Assembly: GCF_019393635.1 (NCBI RefSeq)
Contig: NC_057861.1
Location: 59,938,532-60,002,531 of the forward strand
Reading direction: 5' to 3'
Origin: Dromiciops gliroides
Lineage: Eukaryota > Chordata > Mammalia > Microbiotheria > Microbiotheriidae
DNA: 64,000 bases
In this document: positions 1 to 11,799 of the stretch, in pieces
Layout: each line of letters starts with the position of its first letter
How positions within the stretch are numbered: the stretch's first letter is position 1
Made by a program: the position numbers and the translations under genes
Notes under the pieces: model-generated
Told to the model about the DNA's origin: nothing
Databases searched by the model: none
What the model saw: the letters and a program-made list of their open reading frames with translations, nothing else

Positions 1-1963
1 TCTTTCCCTCTATTGTAATAGGTTTTTTTCCACCTCTTCATATGATATAATTCATCCCATTCCACCTCCCCTTTCCTCTCCTCCCCATAGACTCCCTTTT
101 TAACCCCTTAATTCTTTTGTATCATCACATCAAAGACAATTTATATTTATACCCTCTATACAAAGTCCTTCTCTCTGCCCAAATACATTTACAATTCTTA
201 AGAGTTATGAGTATTATCTTCCTGTGTAGGGATATAAACAGTTTAACCTAATAGGGTAACCTTTTTTTTCCCCCTCTGTTTACCTTTTTAAACTTCTCTT
301 GAGTCTTGTATGTTGAGATCGAATTTTCTATTCAGTTCTGGTCTTTTCACCAGGAAAGATTGAAAGTCCCCAATGTCATTAAATGTCCATCTTTTCCCCT
401 GAAAGAAAATGCACATTTTTGCTGGGTAATAGATTCTCGGCTGCAATCCAAGCTCCTTTGCCTTCCGGAATATCATATTCCAAGCCTTGCAGTCCTTTAA
501 TGTTGAAGCTGCCAGGTCCTGAGCAATCCTGACTGTGGCTCCATGATATTTAAATTGCTTCTTTCTGGCTGCTTGGAGTATTTTCTCCTTCACCTGATAA
601 TTCTGAAATTTGGCTACAATATTCCTTGGAGTTTTCCTTTTGGGGTCTCTTTCAGGAGGTGATCAGTGGATTCTTTCAATGATGATTTTATCCTCTGATT
701 CTATTATATCAGGGCAGTTCTCCTTAATAATTTCCTGGAATATGGTGTCTAGATTCTTTTTCTGGTCATGGCTTTCAGGCAGTCCAATGATTCTCAAATT
801 GTCTCTCCTCGATCTGTTTTCCAGATCAATTGTCTTTCCAATGAGGTATTTCACATTTTCTTCTATTTTTTCATTTTTTTGATTCTGCTTGACTGATTCC
901 TGGTGTCTCATGGATTCCTTATCTTCCAACTATCCCACTTTAATTTTTAAGGCATTGTTTTCTTCAGTGAGATTATGCACCTTTTTTTCCATTTGGCCAA
1001 GTGACTTTTTTAAGGTATTATTTTCTTCAGTGAGATTATGCACCTTTTTTCCATTTGGCCAAATGAATTTTTTAAGGCTTTGTTTTCTTCAGTGAAATTA
1101 TGTGCTTCCTTTTCCAAGCTGCTGATTCTTTTTTCATAGTTTTCTTGTTTTGCTTTCATTTCTCTCCCCATTTTTTCTTCTACCTCTTGCAATTGATTTT
1201 TAAAATCCTTTTTGAGCTCTTCCAGGAAGGCTTTTTGTTCTTGCGACCAATTCACCTTCCCTCGTGAGGCTTCAGATGTAGGCAATTTGAGGCTATTGTC
1301 CTCATCTGAGTTTGTGTTGGCTTCTTCCCTATTGATACAGAAGCTCTCAATGGAAAGGGCTCTTTTTTGCTTCTTACTCATTATTGCAGCTTATTTATTT
1401 ATTCTTTAAGTTGAGGTCTGCTCTGGGGGCACCAAGGTCCCTGTTTTGGGCTTCTTGTGCAGGGGTATAGGTGCTGTGTGACCGGGTTTTTACTCTGAGG
1501 CCTTTATGGTGTGTGGAGATCCCCCACCCTGCACTTCCTGTCTGATTGTGCTCGGCCAGCCAGGCGCCGGACCCCGGCGTCTGATCCCACCTGACCCGTT
1601 CGTGGCCCTCTCGGCCGGTGCAGGTAGGTTTTTCCACTGTCCTTCTTGGCCACCAGATTTTTGAACCAGGTTCCAGGGGCCTCAGTTGTTCGGCTGTGGC
1701 CCGCAGCTCCTGCTGACTTGCCCCAACCCCCTCGGCACTGGGTTGCTGCCCTGCTCTGGGCCTCCCTTTTGCCCGAGTCAAACCGACCTTTTCCTGTAGT
1801 CTTCTAAATTATCTTTGGTTGGAGGACTGTGTCTCTCTGTCTCTTTGCAGGTTCTGTAGTTTCAGAATCCGTCCAGAGGCTTGATTTAATGTTCGTTTTG
1901 AGGGAACAGAAGGAGAGCTCAGGCAGCTTGCTGCTTCCTCTCCGCCATCTTGGCTCCACCTCT
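1..1963 (-). mobile_element. HAL1-type (ORF1-only) L1 element, 3' part cut by window edge
   Basis: Read on the minus strand, the 5' end at about 1963 has the L1 hallmark GAGCCAAGATGGCGGAGAGG. A GC-richer 5'UTR (about 1382-1963) follows, then a broken ORF1 (285-1381), then at least 285 bases of non-coding sequence. No ORF2 start follows ORF1, as it would within about 100 bases in a normal L1. The same arrangement recurs at 21038-24753, 41930-44600 and 54470-56008, so I call it half-L1 (HAL1) rather than a truncated L1. The rest of the 3'UTR lies left of the window. Confidence 0.8.
285..1381 (-). pseudogene. L1/HAL1 ORF1 (RNA-binding chaperone), broken
   Basis: ORF1p of L1 elements is a trimeric nucleic-acid chaperone that coats the element RNA. 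The pieces in order are: start and N-terminus with a Lys/Glu-rich coiled coil (1381-1010), the central RRM-like domain with the LRIIGLPE motif (929-663), and the C-terminal domain with RIAQDLAASTLKD (593-288), ending in TAA. The pieces sit in different frames, with an in-frame stop just upstream of the RRM piece. A short tandem duplication in the coiled coil (about 940-1075, the phrase TTCAGTGAGATTATGCACC twice) adds to the damage. It is non-functional as it stands. Confidence 0.85.
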
Positions 1964-2200
1964 ACCAGTTAGTTTTTAAGGACAACTGCCAATCACTCAG
2001 CACAGCCAACAATGTCCTTCTTTAATTTTGATCTACATTGCTTTTTGAGGCATCAAAATATGCAGCATTGGTGGCAACTAAAGCTTGGCTTTTAAATGTC
2101 TTATTAGTTGTGATATACCACTAAGGTAAGGTTCATTGTTAATAATAGTGAGTATAAACTGATTTTTAAAATATTTTTCTCAATAAGTTTCAATTTGGGG

Positions 2201-2331
2201 GGGGGGAGGGCAGGACAATGAGGGTTAAGTCACTTGCCCAAGGTCACACAGCTAGTAAGTATCAAGTATCTGAGGCCAGATTTGAACTCAGGTCCTCCTG
2301 AATCCAGGGCCAGTGCTTTATCCACTGCCCC
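2201..2331 (-). mobile_element. tRNA-derived marsupial SINE, minus
   Basis: Reverse-complement SINE body with CACTTGCCCAAGGTCACACAG and the tRNA-like A/B-box end at the right. It is flanked by the direct repeat CAATAAGTTTCAATTTGGGG (2181-2200 and 2332-2351), a clear target-site duplication. The last few head bases are missing. Confidence 0.9.
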
Positions 2332-2352
2332 TCAATAAGTTTCAATTTGGGG

Positions 2353-3464
2353 AAAATTCTACAGTTTAGAAAGCTCTAAAGATTTTCTGACTTCTTGTTA
2401 GATCTAATTATATTGTCGTTGTTTTGACCTCATTATGTGGCTGATGGGAACTTGCTTGTAGAACAGGAAAAACAGCTCTGCCATCTCTTTATCTGCAAAG
2501 TATTCATATTATCTTCAACCCAGAGTTTCTTTGCAGGAATCTTTTTTATGAGTTGTCCATTTTGTGAGAGTCAGTTTAGTTAAAACCAGATAATATAATT
2601 TATAAGCCCACTTAACTAGGTATGCCTAAATTGTAATGCTAGAAGATTATGATCAAGTTCCCCATTGTTAATCTCTCTGTGTTGTAGAACTCTCATTCTT
2701 CCTTTAAGATACCTCAAATATTGCACATGACACATACTATATGATATACGACCAAGTGAGGACAGCAGTGCCAATCAGAATATTTTTAAAAAATTTTAGA
2801 TCAAAATAAATATAAAGACATTTGAACAGTTTCTTTCCACATCTCAATAAATCATATTGTACTCTTCCTACTTGCCATTTCCTCTTTGAAGATCATTACT
2901 CTGAGTTTAAGCAAAATATTGCTCAATTGAACAAAATTTAAACTATAAGTATTGAGCCCTCATACCACATCTTGTCTTTCCATGCCATGGCTATAGATTA
3001 CATGTCCATTGCCTTCCCATGGAAATGCTTGCTCCACATATCTGTCAAAATATGCAGTGCTCAAATGCATCAATAATCTCATCAATTTGAAAATTTTCTC
3101 CAGTGATGCAGATTGTACATTATCCATTCCTGCCCTTCCTCTGCTTTTGCCTGACATCACAAGAGTACCAGTGGAATATTCTGATTGTCTACCTGCCAAT
3201 ATGATCAGCTCACTTTCTTCCTATCACATAATTCCTTGACAATATCTTCTACTCTTGTTCTTCTTTGGTATTCCTCATTGATCATATGTTGTAGCCTGCT
3301 CATATCCACCGTGAATCTCCCTTGTCCTATGGATAATATTCATTTTAACTCTTCCTATTCCATCTTTCATTGACATAAAGAAATATTGGTAGAATATTGT
3401 TATTAAAAAGATTTTATTTTGCTTTCATGGGAACCTTGGGGTCTTTAAGAGAGGTTTTACAATT
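2353..3464. other. no recognised feature
   Basis: AT-rich sequence without convincing coding capacity or a repeat family I recognise. Two short overlapping open frames near 2960-3240 have no recognisable motif. Confidence 0.5.
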
Positions 3465-3472
3465 TCCTAAGG

Positions 3473-3647
3473 CAGGGCTTCTCGAACTCTTTCCATTAAT
3501 GACCCCTTTTGCTGGACAAATGTTTACACAACCCTGGGTATATATGTATATAAAATAGGCACACAAATCAAACATTTACTGCCAAATTTGTCAACCCCCT
3601 TATATTCACTTACAAGACCCCATATGCCCACAGTTTAAGAAGCTTTG
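3473..3647. mobile_element. hAT-type MITE, 175 bp
   Basis: Terminal inverted repeats CAGGGCTTCTCGAACT and AGTTTAAGAAGCTTTG are imperfect mirror images. The 8-bp direct repeat TCCTAAGG (3465-3472 and 3648-3655) flanks the element; 8 bp is the target duplication length of hAT transposons. There is no transposase, so it is non-autonomous. A sister copy lies at 31870-32054. Confidence 0.88.
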
Positions 3648-3655
3648 TCCTAAGG

Positions 3656-4420
3656 CAATCTAGCCCATTCTCTGCCTGTGAACATGGCACTTGAACTGAG
3701 GTTTAAAGGAAGACAAGGATTGAATAAGGTGGAAGGTAGGAGAGGATTTCAGGCATGCGGGCTCTGGCAATGAGATATGGAAGACTCCATGAGAGGTTCC
3801 CCATTTCTCTCAGTAACTGACTTCTATTGGTCCTTTGTTTGATCTCTTGAGTTGCCTGGTTTTGAGGGTTCCAATATACAAATGGTTTGGGGGAGAGTAC
3901 TTCAAGTTGCTACTAAGGGAAAACTTAAAGTCTTTGGAATTCTGAGGCACTTCTACTTCTCTCCTGCCAGATGCTTGTTTCCTCCTAAAGCCCTAGTATT
4001 AAGTAATTCTATCCAGTACCAAGTAAAGTCAACAGGCATTTATTGAGCACTTATTATGTGCTAGGCACTATACAAAGTGCTAGGAATACAAATACAAGTA
4101 AAAAAGAAGGGTAGTTCCTGCTCTTGAGGGGCTTAAATTCTAACAGGGGAAAACAAAACATAAAGGAGATCAGTAAATAGAGTTGGCTCATGGTGGAGAA
4201 ATAAATCCTGTAGAGTCAAGAACAGAATCTGGAGAGGGAGGAATGCAGGTGCTTCACTCCACCATCATCTTTTCCCCAAGACTCTTAACCTACTCTATAT
4301 CCAGCTCTTTTCTTCCCTCTTGAGCTTCAGGACTGATTGTATTAGGGACTATCAACTTGCCCTGGAAACAGTGCCTCCCCAGGATGTTGCCAAGGAATTA
4401 CTTCCAAAAGTCAACACCTG
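3656..4420. other. mostly unassigned; old repeat at 4021-4150
   Basis: The stretch 4021-4150 has the widespread mammalian repeat wording (CATTTATTGAGCACTTATTATGTGC ending in a tract like GTTCCTGCTCTTGAGGGGCTT), also seen at 4871-5035 and 44690-44850. The remainder shows no gene or known element. Confidence 0.5.
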
Positions 4421-4584
4421 GGGCAGCTAGGTGGTACAGTGGATAGAGCACTGGCCCTGGAGTCAAGAGGACCTGAGTTCAAATCTGGCCTCAGACACTT
4501 GACTCTTACTAGCTGTGTGACCCTGGGCAAGTCACTTAACCCCAATTGCCTCACCAAAAACAAAAAAACAAACAAATAAACAAA
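4421..4584 (+). mobile_element. tRNA-derived marsupial SINE, plus
   Basis: Full-length head GGGCAGCTAGGTGGTACAG through CAATTGCCTCACC and an A-rich tail. Flanked by the target-site duplication AAAAGTCAACACCTG (left end at 4420; right copy from about 4584). Confidence 0.93.
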
Positions 4585-4598
4585 AAAGTCAACACCTG

Positions 4599-5139
4599 AA
4601 ACTTAAGGTGCCACAATGTCATGAAAATGTCTAATGGGCTTTCTTGGATAGGATGGCTATGGTCTGTGGGAGCGGATGCTGGGAGCAGAAAACTAGATGA
4701 ATGAGATTAGTTGGTGGGGTTTTTTTGTAACATTGTGGGTGATTTTATTTTTCCTTTTTGTCTCTTCCTATTATAGTTGTTTAATTGTATTTTTGGGCTT
4801 CTTTGGGTTTATCTGAGATGTTGGGTAGGAGATACATCCTAAATTACCTCTCATTGCCATTTTACAGGCAGAAAGTCAGTCAACAAATTTTTATTAAATG
4901 CTTACTCTGTCCCAACAAAATATTGGGGATAAAAAAGGAAAGAAAAAACAGTCCCTGCCCTCAAGGATTTTACCATCTAATGGGGAAGACAAACATAAAG
5001 ATAACTAGGTACATGTAAGATAAATACAGACTAGATTTCTTTCTTTTCTGTTTCAGAGAAGAAGGCACTAACACCTGGGAATAGTTGGGAAAAGGTCTTT
5101 TGTTGAAGGTGGAAAATCTCAGTCTTTTGTTTTGTTGTT
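4599..5139. other. unassigned, with old repeat 4871-5035
   Basis: No coding evidence. 4871-5035 resembles 4021-4150 and 44690-44850 (CAACAAATTTTTATTAAATGC, then CAGTCCCTGCCCTCAAGGA). Confidence 0.45.
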
Positions 5140-5144
5140 TTCAT

Positions 5145-5833
5145 TTATTTGGAATTTTATTTTCCCCCAATTACATGTAAAAACAATTTTAAAGTCCATT
5201 TTTAAAACTTTGTGCCTTATATTCTCCTTTCCTCCCTCCCCACCCTTTAAAAAACAAGCTATTCAATAAAAGTTATACATGTGTAATCATGCAAAACATT
5301 TCCGTATTAGTCAGGCTGTGAAAGAAAACAGACAAAAAACCTCAAGAAAAATAAACTTTAAAAAGTCATGTCTTGATCTGTACTCAGACACTGTAAGTTC
5401 TTTGAAGATGGACTGTATTTTTCATCATTAGTCTTTCAGAATTGTCTTGGATCATTGTGTTGCTGAGAACTGCAAAGTCATTCACAGCTGATTATTTTGC
5501 AGTATTGCTGTTACTTTGTATACAGTACATTTCACTTTGCATCAGCTCATGTAAGTCTTTCCAGATTTTTCGGAGAACATCCTGCTCATCATTTCTTATA
5601 GCACAATAGTGTTCCATCATAATCACATCCCACAATTTGTTCAGTCATTTCCCAATCGATGGGCATCCCCTCAATTTTGAATTCCTTGCACCAGAAAAGA
5701 GCTGCCATAAATATTTTTGTACATATAGGTCCTTTAACTTTTTGTTTTTTATCTCTTGTTGGATACCACCCTATTAGTGGTATTACTAGGTCAAAGAGTA
5801 TACATAGTTTTATAGCCCTTTAGCTATAGGGGA
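5145..5833 (-). mobile_element. L1 3' end, minus, 5'-truncated
   Basis: Reverse complement of the L1 3'UTR and the ORF2 C-terminal region. It contains the recurring phrases for the GTAAGTCTTTCCAG stretch and CCCAATCGATGGGCATCCCC, shared with 7140-8762, 15620-16093 and 63218-63987. No intact frame remains. Confidence 0.85.
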
Positions 5834-6075
5834 AAATTCAGTCTTGAAAGAAGCCATAGAAGCCAAAATGTAGAAGTGAGGGGGATGGCATTCCATACCT
5901 AGGGGACTGCAACAGAGTCAGGCAATGGAGGGCTGAATGTGAGGAACAGGGAGTAAGCCAGCATAGCTGGAGAGGAGGAAACTTAAGACAGAAAAGTTAG
6001 AAAGGAGCCAGGTTGTGAAGGGATCAAAATGGAAAATATGATTTTGTTTCATCCAAGAGGTAATAGGGTGCTAAT
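5834..6075 (+). repeat. old mammalian repeat fragment
   Basis: Shares wording with 45030-45830 and 59425-60003 (GCATTCCATACCTAGGGG, GGAGCCAGGTTGTGAAGGG). The family is not identified with confidence; it looks like a diverged, long-dead element. Confidence 0.5.
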
Positions 6076-6103
6076 ACAATATCCGCTGTAAGAATGGAAG
6101 CAC

Positions 6104-6150
6104 TGTGTGACCCTGGGCAAGTCACTTAACCCTCATTGCCCTGTTTAAAA
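6104..6150 (+). mobile_element. 5'-truncated marsupial SINE fragment
   Basis: Only the last part of the SINE (GTGTGACCCTGGGCAAGTCACTTAACCC) is present. It is flanked by AAGAATGGAAG at about 6092-6102 and 6151-6161, so it inserted as a short truncated copy. Confidence 0.8.
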
Positions 6151-6161
6151 AAGAATGGAAG

Positions 6162-6689
6162 GAGCCAGGAAAGAATTTTAGATTTAGTAAAGTTCCTTTG
6201 GTAGCCTTACTTTTATCATTTACACCCTTTAAGTTACTGCCCCAAGGTTTCTCATAACAAGAATAAGGCCTCTTCTGGCTCCAATTCCAGCATCCTCTCA
6301 CTCCACCCAGCCTCCACCCAGGACCAGTCATTTTCCCTCAGCCCCTTCCCTATAGAGGTGGAGTCTGGTGGAGGGGCCAGTGTGGGAGGATTGCAGAATC
6401 TTTTCCTTGATTTGGGATGATAGAGAGGGACAATTGGCATCCCAGAACAACAGGAAAGGGAAACCCTGGCCTCCCAAAGCTACCTTCCTTGGAACCAGAG
6501 AGAGGAAGACACAGACACAGCAAGTACTGCTTGGGGGGAAAAAAGGCTGAAGTCCAAAATTGGGGTGAAGAGAGATGTTTTCTGTTTGGAACAGGATGAT
6601 ACAGGTGGTACAGGAATCTAAAGAGGTGGGGCAGAGGAGAAAACAAAAGTCAGGGCTCTGGAGAGAGGCTGGAGAAATGGGAGATATTT
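6162..6689. other. no recognised feature
   Basis: GC-moderate sequence with several overlapping short open frames on both strands (for example 6328-6711 minus). None shows a recognisable domain, and the mutual overlap argues against coding. Confidence 0.45.
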
Positions 6690-6900
6690 GGTGTAATGGA
6701 AAAAGTTCCAAGTCAGATGACCTAGGTTCAAATTTACACTCTTCTACTTACTATGTGACCTTGTAGAAGACATTTAACTACTTGGATCCTGACAGGGAAC
6801 TATGATATTATAGTGAGGGTCTCTTTCCTCATCAGTAAAATGAGGGGGATTGACCAGGTGACTTCTGAGGTCCCTTCTAGTTTCTGATCCTCTGGTCTAG
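6690..6900 (+). repeat. MIR-like ancient SINE
   Basis: Diverged MIR order: TGGTGTAATGG, GACCTAGGTTCAAATT, CTATGTGACCTTG, TCATCAGTAAAATGAGGGG, GATGCCTTCTAG-like end. Confidence 0.7.
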
Positions 6901-6949
6901 AAGGAAAAGTGAATCCAGGAGATGGCACATTATTAGAAAGGTGAAAACC

Positions 6950-8936
6950 TGTAAATGACTTAGCTATTCTCAACAATACAATGATCCAATACAGTTCCAA
7001 AGAACATATGATTAAAAAAAATGTCCATCTCCAGAGAAAAAGCTGATAGAATCTGAATGCAGATCAAAATATACTTTTTAAAACTTTATTTTTCTTGGTT
7101 TTGGCGGGGGGGAGTGGGGAAGGAGTCCATGTTTTCTTTTCATAAAAGTATTTTATTATTTTCCAGTTACATGTAGAGATAGTTTTCAACATTTGTTTCT
7201 ATAAGATTTCTAGTTTCAAATTTTTCTCCCTCCTTCCCCCCTCCCCAAGATAGCAAGCAATCTGATATAGGTTATAAATTCCAATCACATTAAACATATT
7301 TCTACATTAGTAAAAGAAGAATCAGAGCAAAAGGGAAAAACAAAAACAAAAACAAAATAGAAATAGTATGGTTTAATCTGCATCTAGATTCCATAGTTCT
7401 TTTTTTTCTAGATTTGGAGAGCATTTTCCATCATGAGTCCTTTGGAACTCTCTTGGACCATTGTATTGCTGAGAAAAGTCAAGTCTATCAAAGTTGATCA
7501 ATACACAATGTTGTTGATACTGTGTATGATGTTCTCCTGGTTCTGCTCATCTCACTCAGTATCAGCTCATGTAAGTCTTTCCAGGTTTCTCTGAAATCTG
7601 CCTGCTCATCATTTCTTATAGCACAATGATATTCCATTACATTCATATACCACAACTTGTTCAGCCATTCCCCAGTTGATGGGCATCCCCTCAGTTTCCA
7701 ATTCCTTGCCATCACAAAAAGAACCTCTATAAATAATTTTGTACATGTGGGTCCTTTCCCCTTTTTTATGATCTCTTTGGGGAAAAGACCTAATAGTGGT
7801 ATTGCTGGGTCAAATGGTATGCACAGCTTTATAGCCCTTTGGGCATAGTTCCAAATTGCAATCCAGAATGGTTGGATCAGTTCACAACTCCACTAACAAT
7901 GCATTAGTGTTCCAATTTTTCCAAAGCTTCTCCAACATTTATTATTTTCCTTTTTTGTCATATTAGCCAATCTGATAGGTATGAGTTGGTACCTCAGAGT
8001 TGTTTTAAGTTGCATTTCTCTAATCAATTGTGATTTAGAGCATTTTTTCATATGGCAAAAGAGCTTTGATTTCTTCATCAGAAAACTGCCTGTTTATATC
8101 CTTTGATAATTTCTCAACTGGGGAATGACTTGGATTCTTATAAATTTGATTTATTTCCTGATATATTTTAGAAATGAGGCATTTGTCAGAAATACTGGCT
8201 ATAAAAATTGTTTCCCAGCTTTCTGCCTCCCTTCTAATTTTGGATTCATTGCTTCTGTTTGTACAAAATCTTTTTAATTTAGTATAATCAATATCACCCA
8301 TTTTGCATTTCATAATATTCTCTATCTCTTGTTTGGTTTCCTTTCCATAAATCCGAGAGGTAAACTATTCCTTTCTCTCCTAATTTACCTATGGTATCAC
8401 TTTTTATATCTAAATCATGTACCCATTTTGACCTTATTTTAGTGTAAGATGTAAGATATTGGTCTGTGCCTAGTTTCTTCTGGTTTTCCCAGCAGTTTTT
8501 ATAAAATACTGAGTTCCTATTCCAGAAGCTGGAGTCTTGGAGTTTATCAGATAGTACATTACTAAAGTCATTTACTACTGTGTCCCCTGTGCCTAATAAC
8601 TCTATTTCTTAGCCAGGACCAAATAATTTTGATGACTGCCACTTTATAGTAAAGCTTCAGATTTGATACAGCTAGTCCACTTTCCTGTGCATTTTTTTCA
8701 TTAGTTCCCTTTATATTCTTGACCTTTTGTTCTTCCAGATGAATTTTGTTATTATTTTTTCTGAGTCTATGTTTTCTTTCACAACATGGCTAATATGAAA
8801 ATATATTTTACATGACCACACATATAAAATCAAATTGCTTGCCTTCTCAAAATTTAAAAAAGTAAATGTTAAAATTTGGTTTTATATGTAATTGGAAAAA
8901 GTAAAAATAAAATATTTTTTAAAAGGGGGAAAAACT
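6950..8936 (+). mobile_element. L1 3' end, plus, split by an inserted L1
   Basis: The plus-strand L1 3'UTR runs 6950-7139 (CAATACAATGATCCAATACAG...) and resumes at 8780-8936 (AACATGGCTAATATGAAAA... ending in AATAAAATATTTTTT). The two parts are separated by the minus-strand L1 at 7140-8762. Confidence 0.85.
7140..8762 (-). mobile_element. L1, minus, 5'-truncated, nested in another L1
   Basis: Contains the L1 3'UTR (7140-7480) and ORF2 C-terminal sequence. Translated pieces include LWYMNVMEYHCAIRN (7715-7488), KCSKSQLIREMQLKTTLRYQ (8078-7893) and NRQFSDEEIKA (8313-8035), all characteristic of the L1 ORF2 region after the reverse transcriptase. Frames are broken by shifts. Flanking direct repeats GAGTCCATGTTTTCTTT (7123-7139) and GAGTCTATGTTTTCTTT (8763-8779) mark the insertion. 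Confidence 0.9.
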
Positions 8937-9334
8937 AAGCTCTGACAATCTCCATAAACAAGCTTGGTTGGGAATGGGGTCCATGAGTCTTTGGTATTTG
9001 GTAGGAATGATGTAATGGCATGGCAATATAGTTGGTGAAGTCTAGGTAGTCATTTAATTTGTAAGATATAAGTCAAAATATGACAATGTCCTTGTGAGTG
9101 CTGGCTCAATGAGGCAAACTTACAGAGGGAAGGGCATATAGTAGATTTTCCATCACTGGTGTAGCATATATGCCCACCAGTGTTATGCGATTCTATAGTT
9201 TCTTGTAGCAATTCACTAGCATGATGATCATCCTCACAACCAGGCTTAAAGATCCCATGCTCTTTGGAACTTGCCGGAAAAAGTTGATCTATTTATGATT
9301 TTAGTATATATTAAACTTATGTATTATGCCAAGT
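8937..9334. other. no recognised feature
   Basis: AT-rich sequence. I see no open frame of note and no repeat I can name. Confidence 0.45.
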
Positions 9335-9575
9335 GTCATAGTGTATAGCATATGGGACTTGGAGTCAGGAAGACTCATCTTCCTGAATTCTAATCTGTCC
9401 TCAGACACTTACTACCTATGTGGCCCTGAGAAAGTCACTTAACCCTGTTTTCCTCAGTTTCATCTATAAAATGAGCTAGAGAAGGAAATGGTAACCCATT
9501 CAAATTTCTTTGCCAAGAAAAGACCAAATGAGGTCACAGAGTTGGACTCAACTGAAACAGTAACATATATCCTAT
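9335..9575 (+). mobile_element. long SINE with RTE-like tail
   Basis: tRNA-like head and core, then the extension TATAAAATGAGCTAGAGAAGG, TTTGCCAAGAAAAGACC and a tail of the form GAGTTGGACTCAACTGAAAC. The tail matches the 3' end type of the BovB/RTE LINE at 60195-61060. Confidence 0.75.
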
Positions 9576-9654
9576 ATATGTGTGCATATCTAGCTCAGAC
9601 CTTTATAGATAACATTGACATAGCCCCATAAAAATGGCAAAGTCCTATAAATGC

Positions 9655-9845
9655 ATAGACTCATCTGAACCTTACAACAATCCTATGGGGATAGTTATTA
9701 TTATTATTATTATTATTATTTTGCAAATGAGGAAACTGAGGCTGGGACAAGTAAAGCTTGCTTGTGTTCACCTGGCCAGTTTGAGGCAGATTTGAACCCA
9801 AATGGCTGTTCCAGTGCTCTCTCCAATATACCAATGCTGCCTCAC
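9655..9845 (-). repeat. MIR-like ancient SINE with (TTA)n
   Basis: Reverse MIR wording: GAACCTTACAACAATCCTATG, GCAAATGAGGAAACTGAGGC, CAGATTTGAACCC. An internal TTA trinucleotide run at 9696-9721 lies where MIR often carries ATT-rich sequence. Confidence 0.75.
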
Positions 9846-10052
9846 CGCTCACCAAGTAAGGGCAAATTTTATTCTTTTTGGCCAAATTCCATGAGTGGGG
9901 AGGGGCAGGAAGCCTCTCAAGTGACAAACTGGTTCTATGCATTCTTCCCAGCAAAGTTCTCTTGCAATTTCTGCAAGAGCAAATTTCTCATCATATGAAT
10001 ATGCAACATTAAGCATTGATTCCATGGTAGAAATTCATTTCAGAATTGATAT

Positions 10053-10293
10053 TGTAGGGACCAATTTTTAATTAGGGAGTGTTAGATATGTGGCTTGCCT
10101 CAATATTGGGGCAAGGAAGGAGACCCACAGCCTCCCTCAAAAACAGAACAGGGTTGGGGCAGCTAGGTGGCACAGTGGATAGAGCACCGGCCCTGGATTC
10201 AGGAGGACCTGAGTTCAAATCCGGTCTCAGACACTTTACACACTTACTAGCCGTGTGACCCTGGGCAAGTCACTTAACCCCAATTGCCTCACC

Positions 10294-10324
<31 letters not shown>

Positions 10325-10845
10325 CAAAACAAAACAGAACAGGGTTTATTAACAAGAACAAACTTAAAAACACAAGCAAGATCAGTAGAATTAAGGGAAA
10401 GGAAAAAAAAATGGGGGAAGGGAAATGATACAACCTGAATAACACCACTGCCCAGGAATCTGCTGAGAATACATGGCTGCATCCTGTCGCCTTCCAGCTT
10501 CAAGCTAGAATGGCCAAACTCCTCACATGTTCTTCTCAGCAGACCCCAGGCTGACCACACACAGCCCCAAGCCAATTGGCTGGCAGCCCTGACTGACAGT
10601 CACATGACTGCCCTCACTGGGCTTCCAGTCATTATAATTTTGCCAGGCCCATGTAGTCATTGGCGAGTGATGATGATGTGAGGTGCCAGAGCCATGGTGA
10701 CGACTACAATCAGTGGGTGGAGCACCGTGCCGCTTATGGAGGCACTGTGCCTGAGCCCCAGGCCAGTGCTCGTGCCAGGGTGGGGGGTTAAATTCTAGCC
10801 AAAAGATGGGCTCATAAAAACCTCAAACAACAATTAATTCTTTAC
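10053..10845 (-). mobile_element. solo LTR (endogenous retrovirus), with SINE inserted
   Basis: Begins TGTAGGGACC and is flanked by the 5-bp repeat GATAT (10048-10052; 10846-10850). On the minus strand an AATAAA lies at about 10343, suggesting antisense orientation. A SINE sits inside. No internal retroviral genes are present. The right end is TTTAC, not a clean CA, so the border may be a few bases off. Confidence 0.6.
10156..10330 (+). mobile_element. marsupial SINE with (CAAAA)n tail
   Basis: Intact head and B-box region. The tail has become a pentanucleotide run (CAAAA)n at about 10297-10336. Target duplication AAACAGAACAGGGTT lies on both sides. Confidence 0.92.
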
Positions 10846-10850
10846 GATAT

Positions 10851-11799
10851 CATCATATCCATGTGACTGTGATGTCCCATAACTCAAGACCTGAATTCTG
10901 AGATACTTGGTGCAAATGAGAGACTTTAGAAGTTAAATATGTATAAAAAACAGAAATAATCCATGTTTTTTGCAGACTGTACATCACTTCTCTTTTCTGT
11001 AATTATTCTTGAATGTACTCCAAAGAAGAGTTGCTTTGGAGACTAGTTTAGCATATGTCAGATAGGTGGAGTCATGGGTAAAGTTGGGAGCTTAGAGGTC
11101 CTGCACATAACAGGCCATCATTCCACCCCACCCCCACCCCACCTGTACAACAGAATTAAAGCACCTTGAATACAAAGACTATCTCATTTTTGTCTCTGTG
11201 TTTTCAATCCCTACCACATAGTGGGTGCTTTATAAATGTGAGACCACGGCTATCTCCCCCCTGTAGAATGGGAGTATCATTGTGGGACTTAAAAGGAGGC
11301 AGAATAGACACCTCTAGGTTCTTCTCCCAGCACCTTTCTCCAAGGGGGACTTTCATTCCCATCAGGAGCAGAAGTAGCAGGTTGGAGGCACAGGCTACCA
11401 CTCTGCAGTCCTCAGACAGAGGGGTACCAGGCTAGGATTATATCTATCTGTTCCCTGAAGTATCATTAGTGTAGGCAATATGATCAAATTCAATCTAACT
11501 TCTGAAAACTCTCTCATTTTGGGGGAGAAGGAGAACCCAAGCTTTATATCCAAGGCAGAAGGAAGTCTTGAGCCCCTTTAGCATGACTAAATTTCCAGCT
11601 TTTCACACTAGTTCAGCTTTGAGTCAAATTAGGAAATGGAAATTAGGCCAGTTTATCATCTTTCCACCATTTCTAACATCATACCCTCTAGATAAAAGGA
11701 TGGCTAGAATCTCATATGTCAAGCAAATTTTATGGATTTATGCCTTATTCTGACATTGAGTGAAATATCAATAGGGTTTGTCAATTTTATCCTTATGTT
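10851..11799. other. no recognised gene
   Basis: Unassigned sequence. 11160-11240 (CTTGAATACAAAGACTATC ... ATAGTGGGTGCTTTATAAATG) resembles an old L2-type LINE 3' end. Confidence 0.45.

Noticed and set aside
1395..1781. 128-codon minus frame with GC-rich codons
   Set aside because: Lies in the HAL1 5'UTR, which is GC-rich by nature. No domain, not kept in the other copies.
4421..4495. tRNA genes at SINE heads
   Set aside because: A/B-box-like heads are parts of retroposed SINEs with tails and target duplications, not standalone tRNA genes.
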